In this document: piece by piece, positions 33,807 through 45,671 of the stretch
Layout of the letters: each line of letters opens with the position of its first letter
Numbering within the stretch: position 1 is the first letter of the stretch
Assembly: GCA_025331125.1 (NCBI GenBank)
Contig: JAOALB010000021.1
Coordinates: forward strand, 1 to 64,000
Direction of reading: 5' to 3'
Source of the DNA: Mycogone perniciosa
Lineage: Eukaryota; Ascomycota; Sordariomycetes; Hypocreales; Hypocreaceae
DNA: 64,000 nt
The notes under the pieces: generated by a model
The model's input: the letters and a program-made list of their open reading frames with translations, nothing else
The model's database searches: none
Told to the model about the DNA's origin: nothing
Program-made: the position numbers and the translations under genes

Positions 33807-35502
33807 CGCGGCGCACCAAGGCATAACAAACCAATTACCGACGACGAGACAACAGCAGCGACATTCGTGGTCATTTTCGTTCGCAGCGCCCCCCTGACAA
33901 GACTAGAACCGTGGACTTGTCCGGCGGGCCCCGGCCTACGATGAAACGACTTGGCTTGCGGCCCCTGTGTGTGGATAACCTTCTGGGATACGGAGCACAA
34001 GCTTTACGGTCGCGCCGCCATGCTGAAATGATTGAGAGAGATCAGTTGTTCCCCGCCTGCTTCCTCATCTCGGACTTTACCCATGTGGGTGGCATGAACA
34101 AAGAATCGGACGAGCCATACTCGTAGCTCGAAGCTCGACGCTCGGGTCGAGCCAGCCCCACCAAGGCTGTCCTGTCCAGGTTACACCGTTGCTCATCTTC
34201 CTCAGCGTCCGGCTAACTGACTGACCCCAGACTAAGGCGTCTGTAGCTTGGAAGGATGTTTGTTTGGCCATAACCTTTTTTTGCTCATCTCTTGATCCAT
34301 GCATGCTCTGGCGATGCCTCCGGGCAGTGGCTGCTGATTCGACTCCATCGCGGCGTTCTACCCAACATCAACGTGGGCCATGCTCAACCAGAAGAGCACG
34401 TTGCTGACTGCTTGCCTCCGTTAGGCCTAGGACAAGAAATCATCCTGGCCGCAAATGCCGCTCCTTAATAATATGAAGACCGAAACTAACGCAGCATCTG
34501 CCACAAGACCGGAAATACCAGCTCGATTACACGCGCGGAAGGAATCGTCAGCGGGTTTCTTGATGCATCATGGTGTTTCTCACCCAAGTGCAAACCCGCA
34601 TGTTTTGTTCATCTCTCTGCCTTCGCATCCTCTTTTCACGCTTATGTTGCTAGTAATAATGTCAGACCGGAAGAATGTACATGCTCCTTCGGTCTCGGCC
34701 GAGGGCACAGCAGCCAAGGCCATCACATCCTCTCGCCTCTCGCCTCTTCGACTTACACCATGAGATGTGTTCCTGATTGATCGCAAAAGAGCCACCATAA
34801 TACCTACTCCGCTGCCACTTGACCCTCTTTGCCCACTGAACGATTACCTGCATCAAATGTGGCTGCTCCTCCACTCGTACGAGTACCTCCCTTCTCTGAA
34901 CAACAGCCCTGCAGCTTCTTGTAGTCTACGAGTATGGGTTGCCGCGGATGACCCTTGTCCTTGTGAGGTAGCCCCCCTGTTCACCGATATGCGCGCCCCC
35001 GGCGTCTGCATTTTTCGTTTCTTAACCCCCTCAAACCCTCGATAACCATGCTTTCTGGAGCCCCAATTGGCCCAATGCGAGGACGGGCCTTAGCAACGGT
35101 CATGCGTTCATCCGTGCAGTCGTTGCAAAGCTAATGTTGCAGAAGCCAATGAACAACTCACAGATGTCCCAGCCGAGGTGCCGTATGGCAATCGACTCCT
35201 GCTGTTCTATGAGTGCCCATACCCTGCCTTTGGCATGCCTTACAAGCCCTGTCGTCATGCAGTGGCTGGCTAATAAGATCGATGCCATGCTGGCTGGCGT
35301 CGAAGGCCATCTCAGCTTGTACGCCTATTTTGCTTGAAGCAGCGGTCTGGCATATACGTGGTGCGTACTTCGTACTCGTGCGTGTGAGTAACTGCCCGAT
35401 GGGTCTGGTTTTGCATGGCCGCGAACAGTATCGGATCACTGCGTCCGTATCTTTCCATCGCCCCTCCTGGCCAACGCAGCATTCACTGCTTATAGCTGAG
35501 TC

Positions 35503-35545
35503 AAGAAGAAGAAGAAGAAGAAGAAGAAGAAGAAAAAGAAGAAAC
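35503..35545. repeat. GAA trinucleotide microsatellite
   Basis: About nine perfect GAA units followed by imperfect AAAGAAGAAA, in non-coding DNA. Confidence 0.9.
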
Positions 35546-36912
35546 CTATACTCGTACCATTTCACCATCGACCGATAGGCCTTTCACTTTGAAGTGGTTG
35601 TCATACTCTGCAAGTTCTTGTCATGGTATCTTGAATCTTACTATTTCAGCCGAAAAGCTTATGAACAGGGGGGTTGTTTGCTGTTAGTCTACCCTTCCTG
35701 GAAGCGGTCCCTCGTTCCCGATCTTGAGCTACGGAAAGCTCCTGGTAGCTCAACCGAAACCACAAGGGTAGACGGGGCATGTACGAGTAGTGCTGGGTTC
35801 ATTACAGTGCGGCTTTTCTCGAATCAAGAAGCCTTAAATCTGCATCGAGTCACCCACCCATCCTCCTTCATCAGGTACCAGGTACGGAGTACACCCCCAC
35901 AGCTTCTCCTCTATCGTCCTTCGTCCCCCAAGTGGACACTAGAAGTCTCCGTCTTCTCTGCCGTATCCTGCCAGGACATTCCCTGGACGCCCCTCTCTAT
36001 TGGTATTACAAGTACATACTTGTACTCTTACCTCTAACGAGATCCAGTGCCCGCATCTTTAGGGCAAATGAACAGTGCCGCCAACGTCTAGAGGACCCGG
36101 CATCTCATACGAGCCAAATATCCTAGTTGTTTCCAGGACCATCGATTTCCCCAGGTCGATCATTTAGCTCCCTACAGCGCTTATATGGGCTTCACGCTCA
36201 TGTCACCATATATCCCCAATCCCACCTGAACCCGGGACTACAATCCAGATACCACCCTTCAACTCTGTCTTGCGACCCAAACTTGGACCGCCACTCATGC
36301 CCTAACTTTTTCCCTGGGCAGGGGTCGATCACTGGCTCTCTTCGCTCTGCTGGCGGCTAACTACTTCCTCCTTGGCTGGATTGACCAAAGCATACACCCA
36401 CAGTACTGCATCCTTCTTAGGCGACATCAGGGCAGTACTTCTACGGAATCCCGCCCCCTCAACACAAGTCATCGATTATTCCGAGTGGCCTTGTCCGTAC
36501 CGCTACTTGCCTAAAATCTTCAGCAACTTTCACGACACATTGTACCCTGGCGAACCTCTAACCGCCAACTCATCTGGTCACGACACGGAACGACTCAACC
36601 CAGTCTCATCACCATCGGTTGCAGCATAAAACTAATAGCCTGTGCCGGTAGCAAGCTGTTCTCGCAGTGTGGTCCTGTCGACAACTCGTTGGTAACGGTA
36701 CTCGTTCTTTGCCACCCACTCAGTTGATGGCAGCACCGTCCGTATATATATGCTTCGAAAGACATTCGGGTGCTCTGCTGGCCACTCTCCCTCAACTACA
36801 CTCTTAAAAAACCTTTCCAATGCTCGCTACTAGGCCTTGCGACACTGAGCATAGCCCCTGGCGATTTGGCAAGTATTACCCGTCGACTGGGAAAACGCCG
36901 ACGAGTCCACGC

Positions 36913-39032
36913 ATGTCAGACCAATACGAAAATTCATTGCCAACGCAGCCAGATTGGCAGGGACAATATCAGTATCTTCCACAAACTGCCGGATCCGTCT
37001 TCTCTCACTCTTCGGAACAGAACCATGCTAGTGTGGAGGTAGCCCATTCGCATCCACTGGCAGACGGCGAACATCTTCGGCTGGAAACCGACACTGAAGG
37101 GCAATCAACATTGCCGCCTAATCAGCACCACAGCCTTCTAGGAGCACAGGAAGCCAACCATTCATCAGGGATCCTGGAATCATCAGAACGGAAGGAGGAT
37201 GTGCGTGGCGCGAAGACCGCAGATCTTGTTTTGGACGAGTCACTCCCCTCTGCCGAGACTTCTGTCATGTCTGCTGCTTCAAGCCAACTCAACTCTACAT
37301 CTTCGGCGGGACAAAGCTCAGATAATCCTTCTGGTAGATTCGGTCCAGAGGACCAGGAAATGGCACTAAAGGAGGAGATGGATGATGGTTTGATTGACGA
37401 CGAGATGGGCGAGGGGGATCCCGAAGCAGGGACACAACCAATGACTACAGCCGAACGAGTGGCTGCTCGTCGCAAAATGAAGCGCTTCAGGTAGAGGGAA
37501 CACGAGCTACAAATGATGGGAACAACGTACTGATAGGGGTTTAGGTTGACACACCAACAAACGCGGTTCCTGACGAGCGAGTTTGCAAAACAGCCCCATC
37601 CTGATGCTGCACATCGAGAACGACTTGCAAGCGAAATCCCTGGATTAAGTCCCCGGCAGGTCCAGGTCTGGTTCCAGAACAGGTACGTTGGCAATTCACC
37701 TCCAAAGGTAGAGCAAAAGGTTAACAAATACTACTAGGCGTGCAAAGATCAAGCGGCTCAATGCTGATGATCGTGATCGTATGATTAAGATGAGAGCTGT
37801 TCCAGACGACTTTGATAATGTGCAGGCATTGCATTCACCGTATGGCGCAGTCCACGGAATGGGCATGCCTATGGCACCTGCTGTCGACTATGCCAATCCT
37901 TCCTATACGAATCCCATGATGAGGCCCCTGATGGTGGATATGCGGCGCCAAGATGGTGGCGATCAAATTTCTCCTACAGGACTTGCGCCATCTTTTGCTA
38001 GCATTGGGTATAACCCGTCGGGACCAATCAGCACTCCTGGAGTTTTATCCCCAATTTCACCCAACTCGAACGATCGTTATAATCCTGGAAGCCACCCTCC
38101 GACGACTCTTGGGGGCGGACATGGCTCTCTGGACAGTGCTATGCAAGCGCATAGACATGGAATGCGGCCGCTTCAGTCCTTTCATCCACGAGAGCCGACG
38201 ATCAGGCCGAGATCCGACTCACTACAGTCTCCGTTGCGATCGAGTATGTCTTGGAAAGCGGATTCAATGGATTATTATATGTACCAGGGGGTAAACACAA
38301 ACTCCAACGTCGCTGATCGATCTCCGTTGGTGTTCCCGCCTAGTCAAGTGGGTCAAACAACATCCAGTGGAATAGGAGGACTTGACCGTGGCCCCTATTC
38401 TAGTAAGCCCACCCTTCTTATTGATTCAGAAGATGCCTCAGGCTGACTTATTCGTTACAGATAGCAATACCCAGTCGCCAACGGGGATGAACTATCAGGC
38501 TTTTCAGCATACGCAGAATCGTTCTCGTCTTCGAGCATCCTCGGCATCGTTCCCCTTAGGCCTTGAGCAATATCGAGCCACGAGCTCAGGGATGCAGTCA
38601 CCGACTCAAACGAGCAACTATCGCGCTACAGGGCCTTCATCCCCCTACGGTGCTTATTCAGCTTACACAACGAGCTACCCCCCGGCACCATTGACATCAC
38701 CATTGGAAACAGCACAGCCACGGTCGTCAAATACCCTAGCAAACGTACGGGAGTATCCTGAGTCACAGATCAGTCTTCCGGCCGTATCAACAACTGAATT
38801 TCCCCAAACACTCCAGAGTGGTTTGAACAACCAAGAGACACGCACCGAAGTCAGGGACATGTTTCACAGCGGATCGGTAGACTATAGTCACAGCCAAGAA
38901 CGCCACGACGGCTATGGCGATGATCTGGGTGGCACGGGCTCTTTCAAGCGCGAGCGAAGCTATACTCTCCCAGGGATGCCACCAGCGCCAATGAGCGACC
39001 CGAGGCCACCGCCACACAGCAACACGACGTGA
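36913..39032 (+). CDS. Homeobox transcription factor, about 650 aa
   Basis: Sequence-specific DNA-binding regulator; fungal homeobox factors often control conidiation or fruiting-body development. Four exons: 36913-37490, 37545-37682, 37738-38402 and 38461-39032, 651 codons. The homeodomain is assembled from three exons: RRKMKRFR|LTHQQTRFLTSEF, then HPDAAHRERLASEIPGLSPR, QVQVWFQNR|RAKIKRLN. Helix 3 has the canonical WFQNRRAK, giving high confidence. The three-residue extension typical of TALE classes is absent. After the homeodomain comes DRDRMIKMRAVPDDFDNVQ, then a long Ser/Pro/Gln-rich, probably disordered region. An upstream in-frame ATG at 36820 would add 31 residues; I prefer 36913 (MSDQYENSLP) because the extension looks like UTR. 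It sits alone after a long upstream non-coding region, a common layout for developmental regulators. Confidence 0.93.
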
Positions 39033-39810
39033 TGTATGCGATGAGGGAGAGAGCGGCCTTGCCTGGCGGGAGGGCAAAATGGAGCTATATAAACCGAGGG
39101 TTACTACTACTCGCCGACATGGTCAAGTAGTTCTCATGATCACGAAAGCTAGCATAATGTTATCATATGTACGACTACAGCAAGGGCTGCTGTGATGGAC
39201 AGACACATGAGTTGGATATACTGGCTAGTTATTTGAATATGGACTTGGACAGCACGAGCTGTCTGTCGACCTCCCCACTGGGCCTCCTTTCTTTTGTCTT
39301 TCTGGAGTCGGGCAACTAGCGGGGTATTACGAACCAGGTTATGGGATCATAGGCAGGCCCAGGCAGGCCTTGGTGGATGTGGGAAAATGGACAGAGCTGC
39401 CATCTTGTTTCAACGGTATTGGTGGGGCAGCTCTCTTCCAAACGGCGGAACTCGGGTTTAACATGCTGCCCAGCGGGCTTGGGATGGCGATGGAGCTTTT
39501 ACTGCTCGACGGGGCGAAAGATTGGGCTGGGATGGGAAATTATTGGCTTGGGGGGGCGACACGACGTGTCCATGTCGTGTAGAATTTTGAGATACCAAGT
39601 TTCACTACTTCTCTCTGGGAGTTTTTTGGGGGTGCGCGATGAACCACTTCCTTTCCCTTCTTCTTCTTCTTCTTCTTTCTCTTTCTCTTTCTTCTTCTTT
39701 TTTTCTTCCTATTCTTCTCTGTGTATATAGATTGCAAGACGCAGCCAGTCTCCCCACATGCTTCCAAAGGAACCACTTGCTTGGGGAATCAGTAGCGATG
39801 CATATTGCTT
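39033..39810. other. Intergenic region ending at the decayed island
   Basis: No gene recognised. It contains a long pyrimidine microsatellite at 39650-39720 and probably the homeobox 3' UTR. Confidence 0.6.
39650..39720. repeat. CTT/CTTT pyrimidine tract
   Basis: Imperfect CTT and CTTT units over about 70 nt, almost without purines on the plus strand. Confidence 0.85.
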
Positions 39811-41073
39811 GATGGCTCGGTTGCTTTCTTGGGGCGGATTGGTGGAGACTCGCAGATTAAGTTGCGAGGCATTCGCATTGAGTTGGGTGAGATTTCAAGC
39901 TGCATACTACGGAGTAGACAAGGCAAACGGATCCTTGGGTGATGGTATAGTGATAGTGTGAGGAGAGATCGAGCAGTTTCTGGTTGCCTATATCGTCTCC
40001 TCAGCAAACAAACAGAGTTATCCAAGATACTGCCAGCTACCTACGACAACTGCTGCTTGAATTGCCACTTCCAGTTTATGTGCGGCCCACTAGCCATTCC
40101 CCTCGATTCTCTTCCTACCACTGCAGCCGGCAAGCTAGATTACAGATTACTGAGTTCTCTTCCTCTCCCCGAATTTGGCGATGCTGGGGAAGATTTCTAA
40201 TTGAGCGAATTGGAGACTGAAGTGAAACGCCTCTGGGAGAAGATGCTTCCGGAAAGATCTCCGCTCAAGATCGGCAAACATTCAGATTTCTTCTCTGTTG
40301 GTGGTATGAAGTCCTTCTCCTTACTTAGAAAGGCAAACGTGGAATCTATAAAGGAACTTGCTAGGCTTGCCATCCGTCGCGGTATTCCAATCCACTATGT
40401 GTTAACTACAGGCGTCGCACAGCTCAGTGGCCACGATTCTCTGGAAGAGATTTCCGTGGCAACTTTCTAACCCCCAGGTGATGGGAGCAATAGTTATATT
40501 GCCTTTAAGTGGGCCAGCGAGCGTTTCTTAGAGAAGATAAATGCAGCGTTAAATCTCCTAGTATAGATTCATCGTCCGAGCAGCATTATTGGCCCTAATG
40601 CCCCGGCCTTGGATATTATAAATAATTTCCTTTAGTTCTCGACAAAGATAAAGGTTATTCCGGATATAAAGGATTGGAAGGGTTACTTTAACTTCATCTC
40701 TGTTAATTCTGTCGCTGAGGGAATTGTGCGAGAAGCACTGCGTCACCAGAAGCCAGCGGAGGTGCAGCTGCCTATATATATTTATCACTCCGGGGAAACT
40801 ATTATAGGAACTAGCGGCCTGACGGAATACTTGGAGAGTAAAACAGGATATCTATTTAGGATCTTTGCCCTGCCTGAGTGGGTTGAAAACGCTGGGAAGG
40901 CGGGCATAGACGAGTGGGTGGCTACATATCTAATAACGATACACAGGTCGGAGGCTGTGATACACATACCAAAGCCAGCAAGTACCAGGCTAAGAGCTAA
41001 GGTAATAAATCAGGGTGTATACAATTTCCTTAAATGGGAGAATGGATTAGACAGCAATGGGTATAGATCATGA
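39811..41073 (+). pseudogene. Relic of an NRPS-like or PKS-NRPS enzyme (A-T-R end)
   Basis: Remains of an adenylation, carrier and thioester-reductase C-terminus. The adenylation A8 core reads GRIGGDSQIKLRGIRIELGE (from 39835). After at least three frame changes comes the A10 region (DSLPTTAAGKLDYR). The carrier follows at 40201 (ELETEVKRLWEKMLPERSP, then FFSVGG) but is fused to the middle of a reductase domain (IPIHYVLTTGVAQLSG), so the second half of the carrier and the first part of the reductase are missing. The reductase continues in one frame through KWASERFLEKINAAL, HRPSSIIGPNAPALDI, WKGYFNFISVNSVAEGIV and LPEWVENAGKAGIDEWVATY. In-frame stops occur at 40198 (TAA), 40468 (TAA), 40564 (TAG) and 40633 (TAG). 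The 40564 TAG falls where homologues usually have Trp before IHRPSS, which fits a G-to-A change. The ketosynthase part of a hybrid, if it existed, is absent. Cannot be functional. Confidence 0.85.
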
Positions 41074-41289
41074 CTTTGGGGTTTCGGGTCGGACACCTTG
41101 GTATCGTTAGCCGCTCTTATACGCCACTAGCATGAATAACGCTCCGTATCGTATTTTCAATAATGACAATATTAATTAGCCGCATATGTACGAATAGTGT
41201 GCTATGTAGTTCGTGTTATTGACTAGGAAGAGTCGCACTACTTTGACCTTCCCTCGTAATGCGAGAAGTGGACATCGAGTGGCCCCAGC

Positions 41290-42772
41290 AGTCATTCCTT
41301 AGCATTGGTACTGGCACAGCCTTTCTTATGTGTTGCATTAACCTTCCTTTGTGTTGCATCAGACTTCTTATTCTTTGCGTCAACTTTAACGCCCGCTGTT
41401 GAGACCAACTGCCGGAAAATCCCTTCAAGGCCCTGCACCATGGCCAATAATAGTGATGTCTGGCCAAGACGACTGTCATTTGAGATAGCCTTCTCCCTGC
41501 TGTTTGCGAGCATCTGTTTGACGATAGTGGGACCTATACTGTCCTCTGGGGGCGCTCTGTAAGTTTTACGGCAATAAATCTTGAGCCATCCTGCACTAGT
41601 CTTCGAATCTGGTCCGATAATTCTCAAAGCATGAGGCAATGCGACAGCGTCATCACTCATACGGGCTTCACAGAAGTGTAATGCCCGTTTTTTTGCGGAA
41701 TAATCCGCACTAAGATCTGAGGCATTCTCTAAAGTCCCTTTCTTCCTCAAGGTCGAGATCCGTAATGGAGCGCATTGAAGAGTCGATATGGACAGCAAAG
41801 TTCATCTCGGCAAGGGTTAGCGGTCGACTTGCTGCCAGGGCTACGCTCAAGGCTTTTCGAACCATCGGTTTATCTTTCGACTTGCTAAGGATCTTCTTAT
41901 ACGCTTGGTTAATATATTTCGGGAGTGTTGCAATTACGGAGTTGATACCTTTTCTTGTCTTTGTGAAACCTGAAGTCTTGAAGTCTTCAAATACTAGATA
42001 TACCTAGAGGTACGTGTGACGTTGAATCTCGAGCAATCGCTTTGCAAAATTTCGCTTGATCCCATCCGGGAGCTTCATTTCTTTCGCTAGTACTTTGATA
42101 TGGTGTTCGATGACGCGGTTCACTTGTCGGCTGATGGTTTCTGACACGTTTTCTCTTGGTATGCGGATATATGGGAAAGTGTTAACAGGCTCCCGAAATT
42201 GTGATACAATTTGTTTACAAGGGCGGCTGGTCACCAGCCACTTGGTCTTGACATGGTTCCGATTGCTTCTGTGAAATTGACCTTTTAACTTCTTGATAGT
42301 CCTGAAACTCCGATCTAGCGCATTCATCAAGTGCATCCAGGACAATAATCAGAGGGCCCGCCTGTGGATCTTGCCTAACTTCTTCGAAGATATCCCATAG
42401 CGATTATGTGGTGCCCACCAAGCTGTTTCCATTCCCGTTCTACTCCGGTATAGCATATTTGATCAGGGAAGGCTGATAGAAGAATAGCTGGTGAAGTAGG
42501 GCGCAAAGTGCCTGTCTGACAGTATTTTGAAAAAAAAAATAGTAGATGGTTGCTGATTGTGGAAGTCCCTCATCAATCAGATATTTGGCCAAGACGGATT
42601 TTCCACAGCCAGGGTCTGCTGAGATCAGTAATAGTCCTAGATCTTGTTTCAACCACGTCTGAAAGTGTTCATAGTTTAGGAACCACTGATGGGTACCTGG
42701 TACGCGGTCTTCCACACGGTTTTTGTACCGCTCGTATGTCGTCTTTATCAATAGAGAGATAAAAGTATCCAA
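41290..42772 (-). pseudogene. Relic of a NACHT-ankyrin NLR-type (STAND) protein
   Basis: Fungal NLR proteins act in non-self recognition and programmed cell death. Reading on the minus strand, the N-terminal NACHT starts near 42772 with the P-loop LLISADPGCGKSVLAKYLID (about 42635-42570). Walker B LIIVLDALDECARSEFQ lies near 42300-42350. Sensor-type segments follow: WLVTSRPCK (about 42250), EPVNTFPYIRIPREN and SRQVNRVIEHHIK. The winged-helix region (LPKYINQAYKKILSKSKDKP, ASRPLTLAEMNFAVHID) lies at about 41780-41960. A conserved stretch (HFCEARMSDDAVALPHALRI) and one ankyrin-like repeat (SRLGQTSLLLAMVQG) end it near 41290. These parts sit in different frames separated by stops, so the gene is broken. 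No N-terminal effector domain is seen upstream; an AT-rich segment begins there. Ankyrin repeats beyond the first are lost or mutated. Confidence 0.85.
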
Positions 42773-43200
42773 TGGCAGGCACAGTCTTATCTTCTATTCA
42801 GGGGCAATAGGAGGTAGCCATGACATTTACATGTTTTGCCGTCTTTGTCTGCTCCCATTTCACTTTAATATACTTAACAATTATATCAATTTTCAAGGTT
42901 AAATTAACTTGCTTAAATGAATACTAAAGATACCTTTGGTTTGCTTGATTGATTGATAACCTTGGCAATTATCCTCGGCTTCACGGCTGTGCTGAGTCAA
43001 GTCAATAACAATCACATTAGGTCGCTTTTGTGATAACAGTCAAGTTAAAAAGGTTGATGGCCAAGGTGGCATCAAACTGTATATATGTGGTGTAAGCGAG
43101 TTTGTGGTCTTACCAAACAATTATTCAGATTCATTTCAAAATTCAACAACATTACTAGGATTTTCCAGTTACTTCACCCTATAATACACGACATACCCGG
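42773..43200. other. AT-rich, gene-free segment between the NLR relic and the Zn2Cys6 gene
   Basis: About 42840-43160 is clearly richer in A+T than the flanking genes and is full of stops in all frames. It fits RIP-type decay of the 5' part of the NLR relic or of an older repeat. I see no transposase or terminal repeats. Confidence 0.5.
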
Positions 43201-45671
43201 CTATGCTCCGTGGCTTCCAACCCCATCGGCCATCCCAGTCCCATCAAAAATATTAGTATAATCTTTGAACGCCGCGTTTTCCTCGAAACTGTCAGCCAGC
43301 CTTTCCACAGTGGCAGAGCTAGGGTCTGACATGGCAAGATCAAGATCGACCATGAATGTCGCTTGAATCTTGCCAGGTGTGTAACCAAAGCCATTGTTCT
43401 GCAGGTCCCTGAGGATTTGACGAGCCGTTTGACTTGATATATTCCCATTCCGCAGTGCCATTGACAGCAAACCCCTTGTAATAGCCTCCGTGACGCGCCA
43501 GGATCGACGAAGTCCCTCGTAGCCGTATACGCAAAGTAAGAAATAGAAGAACCAACCGTCCTCCCCCGTCTTTTGGAGTACAGCGTTGGCCACGTAGGTC
43601 AACGCCGTGTGCCATAGGATCGTGTAAGCTGAGGATCGGTAGTTCATGCGATATACGATAATTAATCGCTTAAGCTGATTAACAGAGGCCCCGTAAACGG
43701 CATCGGGCGAGCTGCTAGGGTTGGAAAACGTCCTGAGTCGACGCTTCTGGGGCGCTCGATTGCCAACAAATGGTCGAAAAATATCGAGGATTGCGGCATG
43801 GAACCAGAGGCTGTCGAGGTTCAACCGTGTCACGAATTGGACCTTAACCATTTAAAGACATGAGCATGAGGGGACTCACTGCAATACCATGATATGATGC
43901 GTATTGTGCTCGTCTCGAGCGAGGCTAGAAGGAAGGCTGTTACTCCAAGCCAGGAGCTCGCGGAACTTGTACTCGGCGAATTGAAGAAGTCTGATGTTGT
44001 TGTCGCCCCAGGCGACCGAGGCATCGGTATAGTATACCATGCATACCTCATGCATAATGTTCCAAAACTTGCAGAGGTATGGCAGAGTTCGTCCCATGTA
44101 GTGAGCCGAGGGGCGATTCTGAACTTCGCTATCTTCCTCTCTTGGATATGGTACCTGCGGCATATGTCGGGGACACTCTATCCCCGGTTGATGGTAAAAG
44201 GTAGAGATGAGTCTTCTATCGATTAGCAAGGGATCAGCTTCATCCTTCCTGAGAATAGGTCACTTACATGATCCAATTGAATGCTCCCCAAGCCGCATGC
44301 ATATAAGCGCTCCTAGCATCGGCACCCATCTTGCCCAGTCTGTGCTCTATGCCACAGCCCTCAACGCCAAACAAACCCATTCGAGTACCCATGTTCGATG
44401 CCTCTGCCAGATAGGTCAGCACAGCATGATCCTTGCCTTGGCCCAGATACGCCAGGCTAAGAAACTGGGCCCCGGCTATGTTCAAAATCGAGTCAAAGTC
44501 CCGTTCCGTTTTCCATAAATCCTCGGCCTCAGTGCAGAATTCATTTGCAAGAGTATCCGTGCGATGATCTATCGAGCTGTACATTTGCTGAGCTTGGCAG
44601 TTAGACATTTCAAGTGAAGAAGCGAGGTGATTCGGGGCATACATACGCATGCCCAGTAAAGAAGTGCGTTTACTAGCAAGCGAGAGCAGTATTCATGTCT
44701 CTTATAGACAAGGTCGGATACGAATAGGTCCGGGTCAAAATGTCCCAACAATGGATGGTCAGTTTCTAGATATAGAGAAATGACCCGAGCAGCAAGACCA
44801 TTATTGATCTGGACACTGGTCCAGTGCCCAATATCCAAATCTCTCAACCGGGGATCGCACAGGTTAGAATGGAAGCCATGTTGCTGTCCGGTAGATGACG
44901 GCGGTCCACTAGTAGAGGGTCTACCCATTGAGACGACTGCATCCTTGTAAGGACTTTGGCGTTGCGACAAAGGCAGTCCACCCGGGATTGTATCTCTGTA
45001 CGAGATTGCCAGCTCGGTTTTCCACGTCTCCTTCCCTCGTTTCCTCTGAGGCTCGGCACTTGTAATTGTGTTCTCAAGACGCGACTGGGTGAGACGCTGG
45101 TATGCATCCTCATCGTGGACGTCGACATGTATCGGGGGCAGTGTGGGATAGGCGACTGGGTTTTGAACCTCCAGCTCAAGTGATATGAATGACTGCTCCA
45201 TGATTGCCGCTGCAACAGCAAGATCTGATGGACGTTGCTTCGAGTTCATACCACCTCTTAACACGGAGAGAACGATGGCTGCGTCGCTTTCCGTTTTCAA
45301 GACCTTCAAAACACGATACACCTCTTCCTGTGGCATAGCATTTAGTAGATGTATGATTTCGATCACTAGTCGTGCTGCCTCCTTGGTCAAGTACGTCTCG
45401 TTGCGATAGATGCAAAGCTCAGCACGCCTCCGACATGCGGAGCAGACCGGACGAGTGCCATCACACTGTCCAGGCTCAGTCAGAGATGGTATTGGTCATG
45501 GGTCATATAGCATACCCGTATCTTCCTCTTCCTGCAAGCATCACAAGCGACTGATACGCCGACTCGATGCCTCTTGACCTCCGGTCCGTCTGGCGGAGAC
45601 GGAGAAGCATTCACAGGGAATCTCTCGCTAGTCGGGAGTGCAGGTCGTAGAGGCACAAATCGGTTTTCCAT
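43201..45671 (-). CDS. Zn(II)2Cys6 fungal-specific transcription factor, 757 aa
   Basis: DNA-binding regulator of the Gal4 class. Five exons: 45671-45516, 45465-44647, 44587-44268, 44248-43880 and 43810-43201, 758 codons with every junction GT-AG and in phase. The zinc cluster is split by intron 1: CDACRKRKIR|CDGTRPVCSACRRRAELC, with spacing CX2CX6CX6CX2CX6C. The middle-homology region (Fungal_trans type) begins around DIGHWTSVQINNGLAARVIS and includes YLETDHPLLGHFDPDLF, LAEASNMGTRMGL, HAAWGAFNWIM and YHQPGIECPRHMP. No premature stop or frameshift is seen, unlike the adjacent relics. Target genes are unknown; neighbours suggest a possible former link to the PKS-NRPS relic, but Zn2Cys6 genes are numerous in such genomes and the proximity may be chance. 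Confidence 0.92.

Larger units (their letters stand above)
29679..36912. other. Gene-poor stretch of 7.2 kb upstream of the homeobox gene
   Basis: I find no gene supported by domain-like sequence or consistent splicing. Open frames are short and unrelated to each other. The region contains several short tandem arrays (33136-33165, 33436-33468, 33772-33806, 35503-35545), a purine-rich GAGGAG stretch near 31920-31956, and many TACGGAGTA/TACGAGTA motifs (30489-30505, 32660-32676, 35883-35892). The distal part (about 35.9-36.9 kb) may be promoter and a long 5' UTR of the regulator. Non-coding transcripts cannot be judged from sequence alone. Confidence 0.55.

Noticed and set aside
39811..43200. 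Transposon as the cause of the AT-rich island
   Set aside because: No transposase, reverse transcriptase, terminal inverted repeats or target-site duplications could be seen; the readable remains are PKS-NRPS/NRPS-like and NLR sequence.
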